This document shows, in pieces, positions 41,103 through 49,399 of a stretch of 64,000 nucleotides of DNA. The position numbers and the translations under genes were made by a program. Numbering within the stretch: the first letter of the stretch is position 1; every line of letters starts with the position of its first letter. The DNA is from CAJXSD01 sp964633145 (GTDB taxonomy: Bacteria > Pseudomonadota > Alphaproteobacteria > Rhodobacterales > Rhodobacteraceae). The notes beneath the pieces were generated by a model. That model was not told the DNA's origin, made no database searches, and saw nothing but the letters and a program-made list of their open reading frames with translations. Where the stretch lies: contig CAZWFE010000006.1 in NCBI GenBank assembly GCA_964633145.1, positions 1-64,000 on the forward strand, written 5' to 3'.

Positions 41103-42611
41103 ACACAGCAGCCAAACATTCTAATCATAATGGTGGATCAGTTAAACGGAACGCTGTTTCCCGATGGTCCCGCTGATTTTTTGCATGCACCGCATTTGAA
41201 AAAATTGGCGGCGCGTTCGACGCGATTTGCCAATGCCTATACTGCCAGCCCGCTGTGCGCGCCGGGGCGTGCGGCTTTTATGTCGGGGCAGTTGCCATCG
41301 CAAAATGGGGTCTATGATAATGCGGCAGAATTTGCGTCATCGATCCCGACCTATGCCCATCATTTGCGCCGCGCAGGGTATTATACCTGTTTGTCGGGTA
41401 AAATGCATTTTGTGGGTCCCGATCAGCTGCATGGGTTCGAAGACCGCTTAACAACCGATATTTATCCCGCTGATTTCGGCTGGACGCCGGATTATCGCAA
41501 ACCAGGCGAACGCATTGATTGGTGGTATCACAATATGGGGTCTGTGACGGGGGCAGGGGTTGCCGAAATCACCAACCAAATGGAATACGACGACGAAGTG
41601 GCCTATCACGCGACGCGCAAATTATATGATCTGGCCCGTGGTGGGGATGATCGCCCCTGGTGCATGACCGTCAGTTTTACCCACCCGCATGATCCCTATG
41701 TGGCGCGGAAAAAATATTGGGATCTATACCAAGATTGCGACCATCTGATGCCAAGCGTCGGGCCAATCCCGTATGAGGACCAAGACACCCATTCAAAACG
41801 CATTTTCGATGCAAATGATTGGCGCAGTTATGATTTGACCGACGATATGGTTCAACGCTCGCGCCGCGCCTACTTTGCCAACATCAGCTATCTGGATGAT
41901 AAGGTGGGCGAATTGCTGGAAGTGTTGGACAGCACACGCCAAGAGGCGATAATTCTGTTCGTATCCGACCACGGCGATATGCTGGGCGAACGGGGACTGT
42001 GGTTCAAAATGTCATTTTTCGAAGGCTCGGCACGTGTGCCCATGATGATTGCGGCCCCGCAAATGGCGGCTGGTCTGGTCAGCGATCCGGTGTCAAATAT
42101 CGATGTGTGCCCCACGCTGTGCGATTTGGCGGGGGTGTCGATGGCGGATGTGATGCCATGGACCACAGGGCAAAGTTTGGTGCCATTGGGGCAGGGCGTG
42201 GCGCGCGAAACACCCGTGGCCATGGAATACGCGGCCGAAGGATCCTATGCGCCAATGGTCTGCCTGCGTCAGGGGGATTGGAAATATACCCGCTGCGCGC
42301 TGGATCCTGAACAGTTGTTCCATGTGACCCGCGATCCAAACGAATTGGAAAATTTGGCAGGTGATCCTGAATATGCAGATGTTTTGGCTGATTTTCGGGC
42401 ACAGGCAGATGCGCGATGGGATTTGGACCGGTTTGACGCAGATGTGCGCCAATCTCAGGCCAAACGCTGGGTCGTCTATGAGGCATTGCGGCAGGGCGGC
42501 TATTACCCGTGGGATTATCAGCCCCTGCAGAAAGCGTCAGAGCGGTATATGCGCAACCATATGGATTTGAACGTGCTTGAGGAAAGCCAGCGTTATCCGC
42601 GTGGTGAATGA
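41100..42611 (+). CDS. betC: Choline-sulfatase
   Basis: Hydrolyses choline-O-sulfate to choline and sulfate. The 503-residue product has the sulfatase start NILIIMVDQLNGTLFPDGPA and the modification signature PLCAPGRAAFMSGQ, where the cysteine becomes formylglycine. SGKMHFVGPDQLHGF and FVSDHGDMLGERGLWFKMS provide the metal ligands, and the C-terminal extension is the one typical of choline-sulfatases (YLDDKVGELLEVL, then RQGDWKY). The neighbouring betI, betT-like and betA genes support the substrate. ATG at 41100 follows AGGGGA. The end overlaps convergent betI by 19 bp. Confidence 0.93.
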   Translation: MTQQPNILIIMVDQLNGTLFPDGPADFLHAPHLKKLAARSTRFANAYTASPLCAPGRAAFMSGQLPSQNGVYDNAAEFASSIPTYAHHLRRAGYYTCLSGKMHFVGPDQLHGFEDRLTTDIYPADFGWTPDYRKPGERIDWWYHNMGSVTGAGVAEITNQMEYDDEVAYHATRKLYDLARGGDDRPWCMTVSFTHPHDPYVARKKYWDLYQDCDHLMPSVGPIPYEDQDTHSKRIFDANDWRSYDLTDDMVQRSRRAYFANISYLDDKVGELLEVLDSTRQEAIILFVSDHGDMLGERGLWFKMSFFEGSARVPMMIAAPQMAAGLVSDPVSNIDVCPTLCDLAGVSMADVMPWTTGQSLVPLGQGVARETPVAMEYAAEGSYAPMVCLRQGDWKYTRCALDPEQLFHVTRDPNELENLAGDPEYADVLADFRAQADARWDLDRFDADVRQSQAKRWVVYEALRQGGYYPWDYQPLQKASERYMRNHMDLNVLEESQRYPRGE

Positions 42612-43189
42612 GCCTGTGAGAGCACCAGATCCAGCAAGGCGCGGCTTTCTTGACGGGCGTGGGTGGCTGTGATGGGGCGTTCGTTTTGCGCCACATTCAG
42701 CCAGACCCCATCCATATAGGATTGCAACATCCGTTCAATCGCCCGCCGAATATGCGCTGGCGCCAGTTGTTTTAATTCGTGGCGAAAATGGCTGGCAACG
42801 CGTGCTTGGTTGATGCGTTGCAACCGCGCCAAACTGTCTGAGTAGGGGGCAGCAGCCCAAAACTGTACCCAGAAACTGCAGTGTTCAGGCGTAAATAATG
42901 CTTCGTCAAAATTCGCCTCGATTAAGGCGCGCAGGCGATCTTTGGGTGTTTGGGCAGTGGCCAAGCGTGTGCGATGGGCCTGCGAGAGCATGATTAGCAA
43001 ATGGCGCATGGTGGCCACCATTAGCTGTTCTTTGGATCCGAAATAATAATTGATACTGGCAGCAGTTGCGCCAACCTGTCGTGCAATTTCGGACATGGTG
43101 ACAGCGTGAAAGCCTTTGGCATAGGTGGCTTTCAATGTAGCTTGGATGAATTCATCGTGGCGAATATCGCGGATTAATTTTCGTTTCAT
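42593..43189 (-). CDS. betI: TetR family repressor of betaine synthesis (BetI)
   Basis: 198-residue TetR-type regulator. The N-terminal helix-turn-helix (FIQATLKATYAKGFHAVTMS, then EIARQVGATAASINYYFGSK) and the ligand domain (FDEALFTPEHCSFWVQFWAA, ARVASHFRHELKQL) match BetI, which releases DNA on binding choline. The open frame runs on to 43393, but ATG at 43189 is the expected start; the extra N-terminus would be AT-rich leader sequence. It is convergent with betC and divergent from the betT-like gene, so one operator could control both directions. Confidence 0.9.
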   Translation of the reverse strand: MKRKLIRDIRHDEFIQATLKATYAKGFHAVTMSEIARQVGATAASINYYFGSKEQLMVATMRHLLIMLSQAHRTRLATAQTPKDRLRALIEANFDEALFTPEHCSFWVQFWAAAPYSDSLARLQRINQARVASHFRHELKQLAPAHIRRAIERMLQSYMDGVWLNVAQNERPITATHARQESRALLDLVLSQAHSPRG

Positions 43190-43212
43190 GACTATATATT
43201 TAGGGAACTTTA

Positions 43213-43230
43213 TAGTTGGATCAATAACTA
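43213..43230. promoter_or_regulatory. Candidate BetI operator
   Basis: TAGTT-N8-AACTA is an 18-bp dyad in the 142-nt gap between divergent betI and the betT-like gene, 24 nt upstream of the betI start. It is the clearest dyad there; assignment to BetI is by position only. Confidence 0.3.
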
Positions 43231-43331
43231 ATCCGTAATTCGAAAAACTAAACCACGATTTAATTTTCTCGATTTTTGGAAAATCCTGTGATACTTTCGC
43301 GTCATAAGCCAAATAAAAACGGGAGGAAATT

Positions 43332-44489
43332 ATGACGTCAATTATAACTTTTGGTGTGCTTATGGCCTTTGCTCTGGTCATATTCGTCACCATAAAATGG
43401 TGGAACCTGCGGCTTGAGGGGACAAACCCTGTGTCGCTGTTTGTGTTTATATCGATTTTGTTTACATCCGGATTGGATGTGGGATTGGTGATGTTCCCAC
43501 TGGCATGGGATTTCCCATTATATGCTGATGTTGCCAGTGAACCCGCCTATGGTGTGACAAACCCGCTGGCCATTGAATTTGGGTATTGGGGGTTTTTGAT
43601 TTGGGCGTTTTATTTCCTGACCGGATTTTATTTCTGCGTCATTGAACCAAAGGTCAAATTTTTCGAAATCCCAGTTGTGAAATGGATCAATAACATTGTG
43701 ATCATTGGCACCTGTGCCTTTACTGGGGCATTGTTTCTGATCTATCTGCCCTATTACATTCCTATGGTGGGTGATGGTGAAACGGTTATCCCTGCGTTCT
43801 ATGTGCTGACGATTTTGGTGATTGCGGCGGCGGCCTATTCATCGACGGATTTAAAGTTTGTTAAGGTTTTGTCAGTTGCGTCCACGGTGATGTTTTTCGG
43901 ATTAATCGCCTTGGCCTGGATTTTGGCCGGCATGGGAATTGGTGATTTCACCGCCTCGGTTTCAAACATTGGGGGGTATTTCGCAAATATCCATGAATTT
44001 GTGACACCGATGACGGATTATCACGAATTTTTCCTGTTCTGGTGGTTTGCTTGGTCGATCATGATTGGTCAGTTCACATCGCGGTTTGTGGGTGGTTTGA
44101 CAACATGGCAATTCCTGCTGGCGTTGCTGGTTATCCCATCGATCCCATTGGCGCTGTGGTTTGGGGTTTTGTACCATTATTTCACCGCAGGTATCGCGAC
44201 CGAAGGATTGATGAACTGGGCGATGGTTGTTGTGGGGATCGTATTTGTGATCAATTCATTCGACAGTCTGATCCGCCTGTATACCGACAACCTAAACCTG
44301 ACGGTCGAGCGTTTGGGTAAAATGACCTATCTGATTGCCAATATCGTGGTGCTGTCTGTGTTAACCGTTTTGTTCCAGTCACAGTGGCTGCAAATCGAAT
44401 GGGTGGGCACAGTTGTCATCGGGCTATATGTCGGATGTGTGGTCTATATTATCATGAAACATCGTGCAGCTGTGATGGGTATTTCGTGA
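43332..44489 (+). CDS. betT: BCCT-like choline/betaine transporter (BetT-like)
   Basis: 385-residue polytopic protein with about ten hydrophobic helices. FFLFWWFAWSIMIGQFTSRF resembles the substrate-binding WxWW helix of BCCT carriers, followed by LALWFGVLYHYF. It is much shorter than classical BetT (500-700 residues), lacking the long hydrophilic tails, and the signature is degenerate. The position between betI and betA matches the roseobacter bet clusters I recall, in which a BCCT gene precedes betA. I therefore infer choline uptake. GGGAGGAAA precedes the ATG. A complex repeat structure follows before betA. Confidence 0.65.
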   Translation: MTSIITFGVLMAFALVIFVTIKWWNLRLEGTNPVSLFVFISILFTSGLDVGLVMFPLAWDFPLYADVASEPAYGVTNPLAIEFGYWGFLIWAFYFLTGFYFCVIEPKVKFFEIPVVKWINNIVIIGTCAFTGALFLIYLPYYIPMVGDGETVIPAFYVLTILVIAAAAYSSTDLKFVKVLSVASTVMFFGLIALAWILAGMGIGDFTASVSNIGGYFANIHEFVTPMTDYHEFFLFWWFAWSIMIGQFTSRFVGGLTTWQFLLALLVIPSIPLALWFGVLYHYFTAGIATEGLMNWAMVVVGIVFVINSFDSLIRLYTDNLNLTVERLGKMTYLIANIVVLSVLTVLFQSQWLQIEWVGTVVIGLYVGCVVYIIMKHRAAVMGIS

Positions 44490-44500
44490 TCTGAATGCAA

Positions 44501-44577
44501 CGACGGTGGGCGGTGTTTGGCCCAATCGAACGCCGCCCACCCACCCCGTCGCCCGATTGGGCCAAAGCCAAGAGGAG
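44501..44577 (+). promoter_or_regulatory. Crossing inverted repeats in the betT-betA gap
   Basis: Repeat A: GGTGGGCGGTGTT (44505-44517) pairs with 44529-44541 over 13 bp with one G-U, loop 44518-44528. Repeat B: TTTGGCCCAATCG (44516-44528) is perfectly complementary to 44554-44566. The 5' arm of B is the loop of A, so the two stems compete or interact. B ends 5 nt before the betA Shine-Dalgarno GAGGAGA. This looks like a switchable leader or an interaction site for RNA or protein, in the position of an intra-operon control element. Confidence 0.65.
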
Positions 44578-44582
44578 AGCGC

Positions 44583-46241
44583 ATGCAAGCGGACTATGTA
44601 ATCATCGGTGCAGGCAGTGCCGGATGTGCTATGGCCTATCGTCTAAGCGAGGCTGGCAAATCTGTGATCGTGTTGGAATATGGCGGCAGCGATGCCGGCC
44701 CGCTGATCCAAATGCCTGGGGCGTTAAGTTATCCGATGAACATGTCGCGCTATGACTGGGGATATTGGTCAGACCCCGAACCGCATTTGGGCGGGCGCCG
44801 GTTGGCCTGTCCGCGGGGCAAAGTGATTGGAGGATCATCCAGTATCAATGGCATGGTCTATGTGCGCGGTCATGCGCGTGATTTTGACACTTGGGCCGAA
44901 ATGGGGGCCGATGGGTGGGCCTATGCCGATGTTTTGCCCTATTATAAACGCCAAGAATGCTGGGATCCGCGCGGCCATGGCGGCGATCCCGATTGGCGCG
45001 GCACCAATGGCCCATTGCATGTGACCCGCGGGACACGCGAAAACCCTTTGGTCCATGCCTTTGTCCAGGCAGGTGCGCAGGCGGGCTATCCCGTGACAGC
45101 CGATTACAACGGGCAACAGCAAGAGGGCTTTAGCCCGATGGAGCAGACAACCTATAAAGGCCAACGGTGGTCATCGGCCAAGGCCTATCTGAACCCAGCC
45201 CTTAAAACTGGCAACTGCCAACTGGTGCGCGGCTTGGCCCAAAAAATCACCATCACCGATGGGCGCGCCACGGGGGTGATATATCAGCATCGCGGTCAAT
45301 CCCTGCAACTGCACGCAACCCAAGAGGTCATCGTTGCTGCATCCGCGATCAATTCGCCCAAATTGTTGATGCTGTCCGGCATTGGCCCTGCGGCGCATTT
45401 GCGTGACCATGGAATCGATGTCGTTGCCGATCGCCCCGGCGTGGGGCAGAATCTGCAAGACCATCTGGAATTATACATTCAAATGGCCGCCAGCCAGCCG
45501 GTGTCACTGTTCAAATACTGGAATCTGTTTGGCAAAGCTTGGGTTGGATTGCAGTGGCTGATCAATAAAACCGGCCCCGGCGCATCCAACCAATTCGAAA
45601 GTGCCGCATTCATCCGTTCGGATGCCGGCGTTGAATATCCCGATATTCAATATCATTTTCTGCCCATCGCCGTGCGCTATGATGGCCGCGCCGCCGCCGA
45701 AGGTCACGGGTTCCAAGCCCACGTCGGCCCCATGCGCAGCCCATCGCGTGGATCAGTCACGCTGCGATCCTCAGATCCGGCCGCAGATCCCAAGATTTTG
45801 TTCAACTATATGTCGCATGAAAAAGACTGGGCGGACTTCAGAAAATGCATCCGCCTGACGCGCGAAATTTTTGCGCAAGATGCCTTTAAGCCCTTTGTAA
45901 AACACGAAATTCAACCAGGTGAGGCCGTGCAAAGTGATGATGCGCTGAATGATTTTATTCGCGACCATGTCGAAAGCGCCTATCACCCCTGTGGGACCTG
46001 TAAAATGGGGCGCGCCGATGATCCGATGGCCGTTGTTGATCCAACCTGTCGGGTGATCGGTGTCGATGGACTGCGCGTGGCCGACAGCAGCATTTTCCCA
46101 CGCATCACCAATGGCAATCTGAACGGCCCATCCATTATGGTTGGCGAAAAAGCATCTGATCATATTTTGGGTCGCGATCCGCTGCCACGGGCCAATGATA
46201 TTCCGTGGATTCATCCAAATTGGAAAACCGCACAACGATAG
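44583..46241 (+). CDS. betA: Choline dehydrogenase
   Basis: FAD-dependent GMC oxidoreductase oxidising choline to betaine aldehyde at the membrane. The 552-residue product begins YVIIGAGSAGCAMAYRLSEA (ADP-binding), has CPRGKVIGGSSSINGMVYVR and ASAINSPKLLMLSGIG (the two GMC signatures). The C-terminal catalytic region is ESAYHPCGTCKMG with ITNGNLNGPSIMVGEKASDH. ATG at 44583 follows GAGGAGA; the open frame to 44517 runs through the repeat structure and is not coding. betB, the next enzyme, is absent nearby. Confidence 0.95.
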   Translation: MQADYVIIGAGSAGCAMAYRLSEAGKSVIVLEYGGSDAGPLIQMPGALSYPMNMSRYDWGYWSDPEPHLGGRRLACPRGKVIGGSSSINGMVYVRGHARDFDTWAEMGADGWAYADVLPYYKRQECWDPRGHGGDPDWRGTNGPLHVTRGTRENPLVHAFVQAGAQAGYPVTADYNGQQQEGFSPMEQTTYKGQRWSSAKAYLNPALKTGNCQLVRGLAQKITITDGRATGVIYQHRGQSLQLHATQEVIVAASAINSPKLLMLSGIGPAAHLRDHGIDVVADRPGVGQNLQDHLELYIQMAASQPVSLFKYWNLFGKAWVGLQWLINKTGPGASNQFESAAFIRSDAGVEYPDIQYHFLPIAVRYDGRAAAEGHGFQAHVGPMRSPSRGSVTLRSSDPAADPKILFNYMSHEKDWADFRKCIRLTREIFAQDAFKPFVKHEIQPGEAVQSDDALNDFIRDHVESAYHPCGTCKMGRADDPMAVVDPTCRVIGVDGLRVADSSIFPRITNGNLNGPSIMVGEKASDHILGRDPLPRANDIPWIHPNWKTAQR

Positions 46242-46317
46242 GATAGGAATTGGGTTTTACGGGCTAATGCCCTGAATTGACCTGTTTTTACTGGGCGGCA
46301 TCGTGTAGCGTTTAGAC

Positions 46318-46545
46318 ATGTCGAGCCAAAACATCATATCGTTAGCGTCACGCATTCGGTCCCACGGTCACAGCGAACCGCAGGGGTATAATTCGTTGCA
46401 GCGTGTTGTTCAGACCAAGCGTATCTTTGACGGAAAACTGATCCAAATGCAGCGTTCGCCAGTGCGCGATTTGCTGGCAGAACGCCACGCGAAACAAATC
46501 GCACAGCAATTGAACGCGATTTTGGGCTACGCGACGCGTCCATAA
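46318..46545 (+). CDS. Small hypothetical protein
   Basis: 75-residue frame in the 316-nt gap between betA and the convergent pccR gene. The product is basic and helical (SLASRIRSHGHSEPQGYNSL, then VRDLLAERHAKQIAQQLNAI). I do not recognise it, and no Shine-Dalgarno is evident before the ATG. The opposite strand has a similar-length frame, so coding is uncertain. The rest of the gap holds only a 4-bp hairpin (GGGC-TAAT-GCCC) near 46260. Confidence 0.35.
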   Translation: MSSQNIISLASRIRSHGHSEPQGYNSLQRVVQTKRIFDGKLIQMQRSPVRDLLAERHAKQIAQQLNAILGYATRP

Positions 46546-46557
46546 CTCCCGCCCGCC

Positions 46558-47955
46558 CTAATTCACGGAATAGGGTAATAAATCACGCCGGTTCACATCA
46601 ACGGTCAGCTGACGTTCCAATGGTGGAACCGAGCGTTGATGACAGGTGCGGCGTTCACACAATCGGCACGAAATCCCTATGGGTTCAAACGCATCGGGAT
46701 TGTTCAAATCCAGCGTATCGGCATAGACTAAATCTTTGGCGTGCTTGACCTCGCATCCCAGCGCAATGGCGAACCGCCGAACGGGTGCATCATAGGATCC
46801 ACCCGGTTTGGTGATATCTGTAGCCAGTGAAATATAGCGTACCCCGTCGGGTGTTTCCGCCAGCTGGCGCAAAAACTGCCCTGGTGTTTCAAATGCGCGA
46901 TGCACGTTCCACAACGGACAGGCGCCGCCAAAACGGGCAAATTGCAACCGTGTTGCGGAATGGCGTTTGGTGATTGTGCCCGCCTGATCCACCCGCACAA
47001 AGAAAAAAGGAATGCCTTTTTCGTTCGGGCGCTGCAATGTGGACAAGCGATGGGCCACCTGTTCGATGGATGTGCCAAAATGATTGGCAAGGCGTTCCAA
47101 ATCGTGGCGTTGTTCGCGGGCCGCAGTCAGAAATTCGCGATAGGGCATCAAGGCCGCGCCTGCAAAATAATTGGCCAAGCCGATTTTTGCGATGGATCGC
47201 GCTTGTGTTGATTGGAATTTTGCAAAATCCAATGTGGCGTCCAGCAATTTTTCCTGTGACAACAGCGCGAATTGCAACGTCAATTGAAACGCGATGGTCT
47301 GTGCTGATGCACGGTTTGATAAATACAGCGTTTTGGTATCCGCATCAAAGTGGCGTAACACTTTGTCATCGCGGTATAACACACGATAGCCTTGGGCGCG
47401 CAGGGTGGTTTCGACTTTGGTTTTGACCCAATTTGGGCCTTCTCGGCCTTGGGCAAATCGTTCTGCGGCGCGGTCCACGGCATCTATGTAATTGTCGCAG
47501 TAATGGAAAAAATCGCGCACCTCTTCCCAGGGGCTGGGGGCCAAACGCGCATCATCGCGGCCCAGTGCTTCGTCCAGCGATGCCAGACGTTCTTGGGTTT
47601 GGCGATAGGCGCGGTGCAGTTCCAAAAATGCGTGCACAAAGCCAGGTGCATTTGATGCGGATAACCTAAGATCTGACGCGGGCGGGATGTCACCAAAAAC
47701 GGGATCGGCCAAGGCCTCTTTCAGATCGCTGATCAAACGTTCGCTGTCAGTTGACGACAATTCGGTGACGTCAAATCCAAATTCCTGTGCCAATGCCAAA
47801 ATAACCGAACTGGACAGGGGGCGATTGTTGTTTTCCATCTGGTTCAAATAGGGCAGCGATACGCCCAATTTTTCTGCAAATGCTTTCTGTGTTAGGGTCA
47901 GCCGTTGGCGCATGTCGCGCAGTTTGGCACCAGCGTATAGTTTTTTGATCGCCAT
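46558..47955 (-). CDS. pccR: Short-chain fatty acyl-CoA regulator (ScfR family, PccR-like)
   Basis: 465-residue regulator: N-terminal XRE helix-turn-helix (LTQKAFAEKLGVSLPYLNQM), a middle IrrE/peptidase-like domain, and a C-terminal cysteine-containing region (GISCRLCERRTCHQRSVPP) typical of the RamB/PrpR-like ScfR family. In Rhodobacter the relative PccR activates propionyl-CoA carboxylase genes through TTTGCAAA sites; such sites occur just upstream of this gene and before pccB. The location beside pccB/pccA supports PccR. The upstream sites suggest autoregulation. Confidence 0.9.
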   Translation of the reverse strand: MAIKKLYAGAKLRDMRQRLTLTQKAFAEKLGVSLPYLNQMENNNRPLSSSVILALAQEFGFDVTELSSTDSERLISDLKEALADPVFGDIPPASDLRLSASNAPGFVHAFLELHRAYRQTQERLASLDEALGRDDARLAPSPWEEVRDFFHYCDNYIDAVDRAAERFAQGREGPNWVKTKVETTLRAQGYRVLYRDDKVLRHFDADTKTLYLSNRASAQTIAFQLTLQFALLSQEKLLDATLDFAKFQSTQARSIAKIGLANYFAGAALMPYREFLTAAREQRHDLERLANHFGTSIEQVAHRLSTLQRPNEKGIPFFFVRVDQAGTITKRHSATRLQFARFGGACPLWNVHRAFETPGQFLRQLAETPDGVRYISLATDITKPGGSYDAPVRRFAIALGCEVKHAKDLVYADTLDLNNPDAFEPIGISCRLCERRTCHQRSVPPLERQLTVDVNRRDLLPYSVN

Positions 47956-47967
47956 GGGTTTGCCCCC

Positions 47968-47996
47968 TTTGCAAAGTGTTTTGCAGACTTTGCAAA
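47968..47996. promoter_or_regulatory. TTTGCAAA repeats upstream of pccR
   Basis: TTTGCAAA (47968-47975), 4 nt, TTTGCAGA (47980-47987), 1 nt, TTTGCAAA (47989-47996). The first two copies have the 12-nt period I recall for the PccR site (TTTGCAAA-N4-TTTGCAAA). They lie 13 nt from the pccR start codon, suggesting autoregulation. Confidence 0.65.
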
Positions 47997-48012
47997 GTTT
48001 TGTGGCGCGGGT

Positions 48013-49230
48013 CTAGGGTGTATTTAGGATTCTGTTGCGCCGCATGACATATAAAATACAGATCAGCCCGATCGCGACCGATGTGGCCATGATTGTATTC
48101 AGCACCAGCGCCCCGTTGTCTGGGCGCAGCATAATGCCCGCCAGCGCCGATAGGGCAGCGCCGCCGCCAATCATGACCGAACTGCCCAATCCTGATGCGG
48201 TGCCGGCCAAATCAGGGCGTACGGACAACATGCCTGCCGTTGCATTTGGGATGGTCATTCCATTGCCCAAGCCAACAAAGGTCATGAAACCGAAAAACGT
48301 CAGCGCGCTGTCCAGATGTGCTGCATCGACTGCAATTGACATGACCAACCCTGATAGCGTGATGATCAAGCCAACGACGACCATTTTATCTGATCCGACC
48401 CGAACCGAGTAACGGCCCGATAGGAAATTGCCCGCGAAATACCCCAAGGCGGGTGCCCCAAAATAAATGCCCAATGCTTCGGGTGGCAGGCCGTATATGA
48501 CGCCGCCCACAAAGGGTGCGCCGCCCAAATAGGCAAAAAACGCCCCCGAGCCAAAGGCCGAGGCCAAGCAATATCCCCAAAAACGACGTGATGTCAGCAA
48601 GGTGGGGTATTGTTTGAACTGCCCCCAAACGTTGTTCGTTGAGGCGGCCGCGGTTTCGCCTTGATCAAGATAGGCCAGAATCCAGACAAACATCCCAATG
48701 AATCCCAGTGCCCAAAAATTACCCTGCCATCCAAAAAACGTATCGATATAGCCGCCCAAGGCAGGGGTCAGCATGGGGGCCACGGACATGCCCATTGTGA
48801 CATAGGCAATTTTGGAACCTGCGGTCACGGCATCCGTGGTATCGCGCACAATGGCGCGTGACAGGATCATGGCAGAGGCCGCAATCGCCTGTACCGCTCG
48901 CAGGGCAAAAAATGCGCCCAGCGAGGTTGTGTGAATAATAGCAAACGAGGCCAGCGTAAAAATCGCGATTGACCATAGAATAATTGGCCGACGACCATAT
49001 AAATCCGCCAATGGGCCGGCAATGATTTGGATAATTGCACTGGCCCCAAGATAGGTGCCCACCGCCAAGCCCATGATCGCCGCGCTGGTGTTGTAATGCT
49101 GTGCCATATTGGGCAGGCTGGGCAAAAACGTATTCATCGCAATGGCGCTGACACTGGCCAAAACGATGAGGGTGAACATAGTTGGTTGGGTGGTCTTGCT
49201 GAATAAAACAGCAGGCGCGTGATGTGACAT
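48013..49230 (-). CDS. Bcr/CflA-type MFS efflux transporter
   Basis: 405-residue major facilitator with 12 predicted helices. It has the drug:H+ antiporter motif ADLYGRRPIILWSIAIFTLA after helix 2 and LRAVQAIAASAMILSRAIVR, typical of Bcr/CflA proteins. It sits between pccR and pccB on the minus strand, divergent from pccB. Its promoter therefore shares the TTTGCAAA cluster, and it may belong to the PccR regulon. Substrate unknown; export of a toxic acid or drug is possible. Confidence 0.88.
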   Translation of the reverse strand: MSHHAPAVLFSKTTQPTMFTLIVLASVSAIAMNTFLPSLPNMAQHYNTSAAIMGLAVGTYLGASAIIQIIAGPLADLYGRRPIILWSIAIFTLASFAIIHTTSLGAFFALRAVQAIAASAMILSRAIVRDTTDAVTAGSKIAYVTMGMSVAPMLTPALGGYIDTFFGWQGNFWALGFIGMFVWILAYLDQGETAAASTNNVWGQFKQYPTLLTSRRFWGYCLASAFGSGAFFAYLGGAPFVGGVIYGLPPEALGIYFGAPALGYFAGNFLSGRYSVRVGSDKMVVVGLIITLSGLVMSIAVDAAHLDSALTFFGFMTFVGLGNGMTIPNATAGMLSVRPDLAGTASGLGSSVMIGGGAALSALAGIMLRPDNGALVLNTIMATSVAIGLICILYVMRRNRILNTP

Positions 49231-49280
49231 GCACGATACCTAGGATTTGCAGTACCCCCTGTCTAGTGGCAAAGCATAAG

Positions 49281-49353
49281 TTTGCAGAATTTGCAAATTT
49301 GCAAAATAAATTATTCATAAATTTGCAAATTTGCCGAATTTTTCTTTTGCAAA
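49281..49353. promoter_or_regulatory. Array of TTTGCAAA sites between the MFS gene and pccB
   Basis: Four exact TTTGCAAA copies (49290-49297, 49298-49305, 49322-49329, 49346-49353) plus degenerate TTTGCAGA (49281-49288) and TTTGCCGA (49330-49337). The motif is a perfect palindrome. This is a denser arrangement than a single TTTGCAAA-N4-TTTGCAAA site and lies 47 nt upstream of pccB. Confidence 0.7.
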
Positions 49354-49399
49354 CGCAGCATTGGGTGTATCAATGCCGCAATCAGAGAAGAGGGCTGTT

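Noticed and set aside
42593..43393. N-terminally extended BetI of 266 residues
   Set aside because: The extra 68 codons run through the betI/betT promoter region, are AT-rich and unlike TetR proteins; ATG at 43189 is the normal start.
44505..44566. Classical H-type pseudoknot from the two betT-betA repeats
   Set aside because: A full 13-bp second stem would have to be crossed by a loop of zero to two nucleotides, which is sterically unlikely. Alternative or partial pairing is more plausible.
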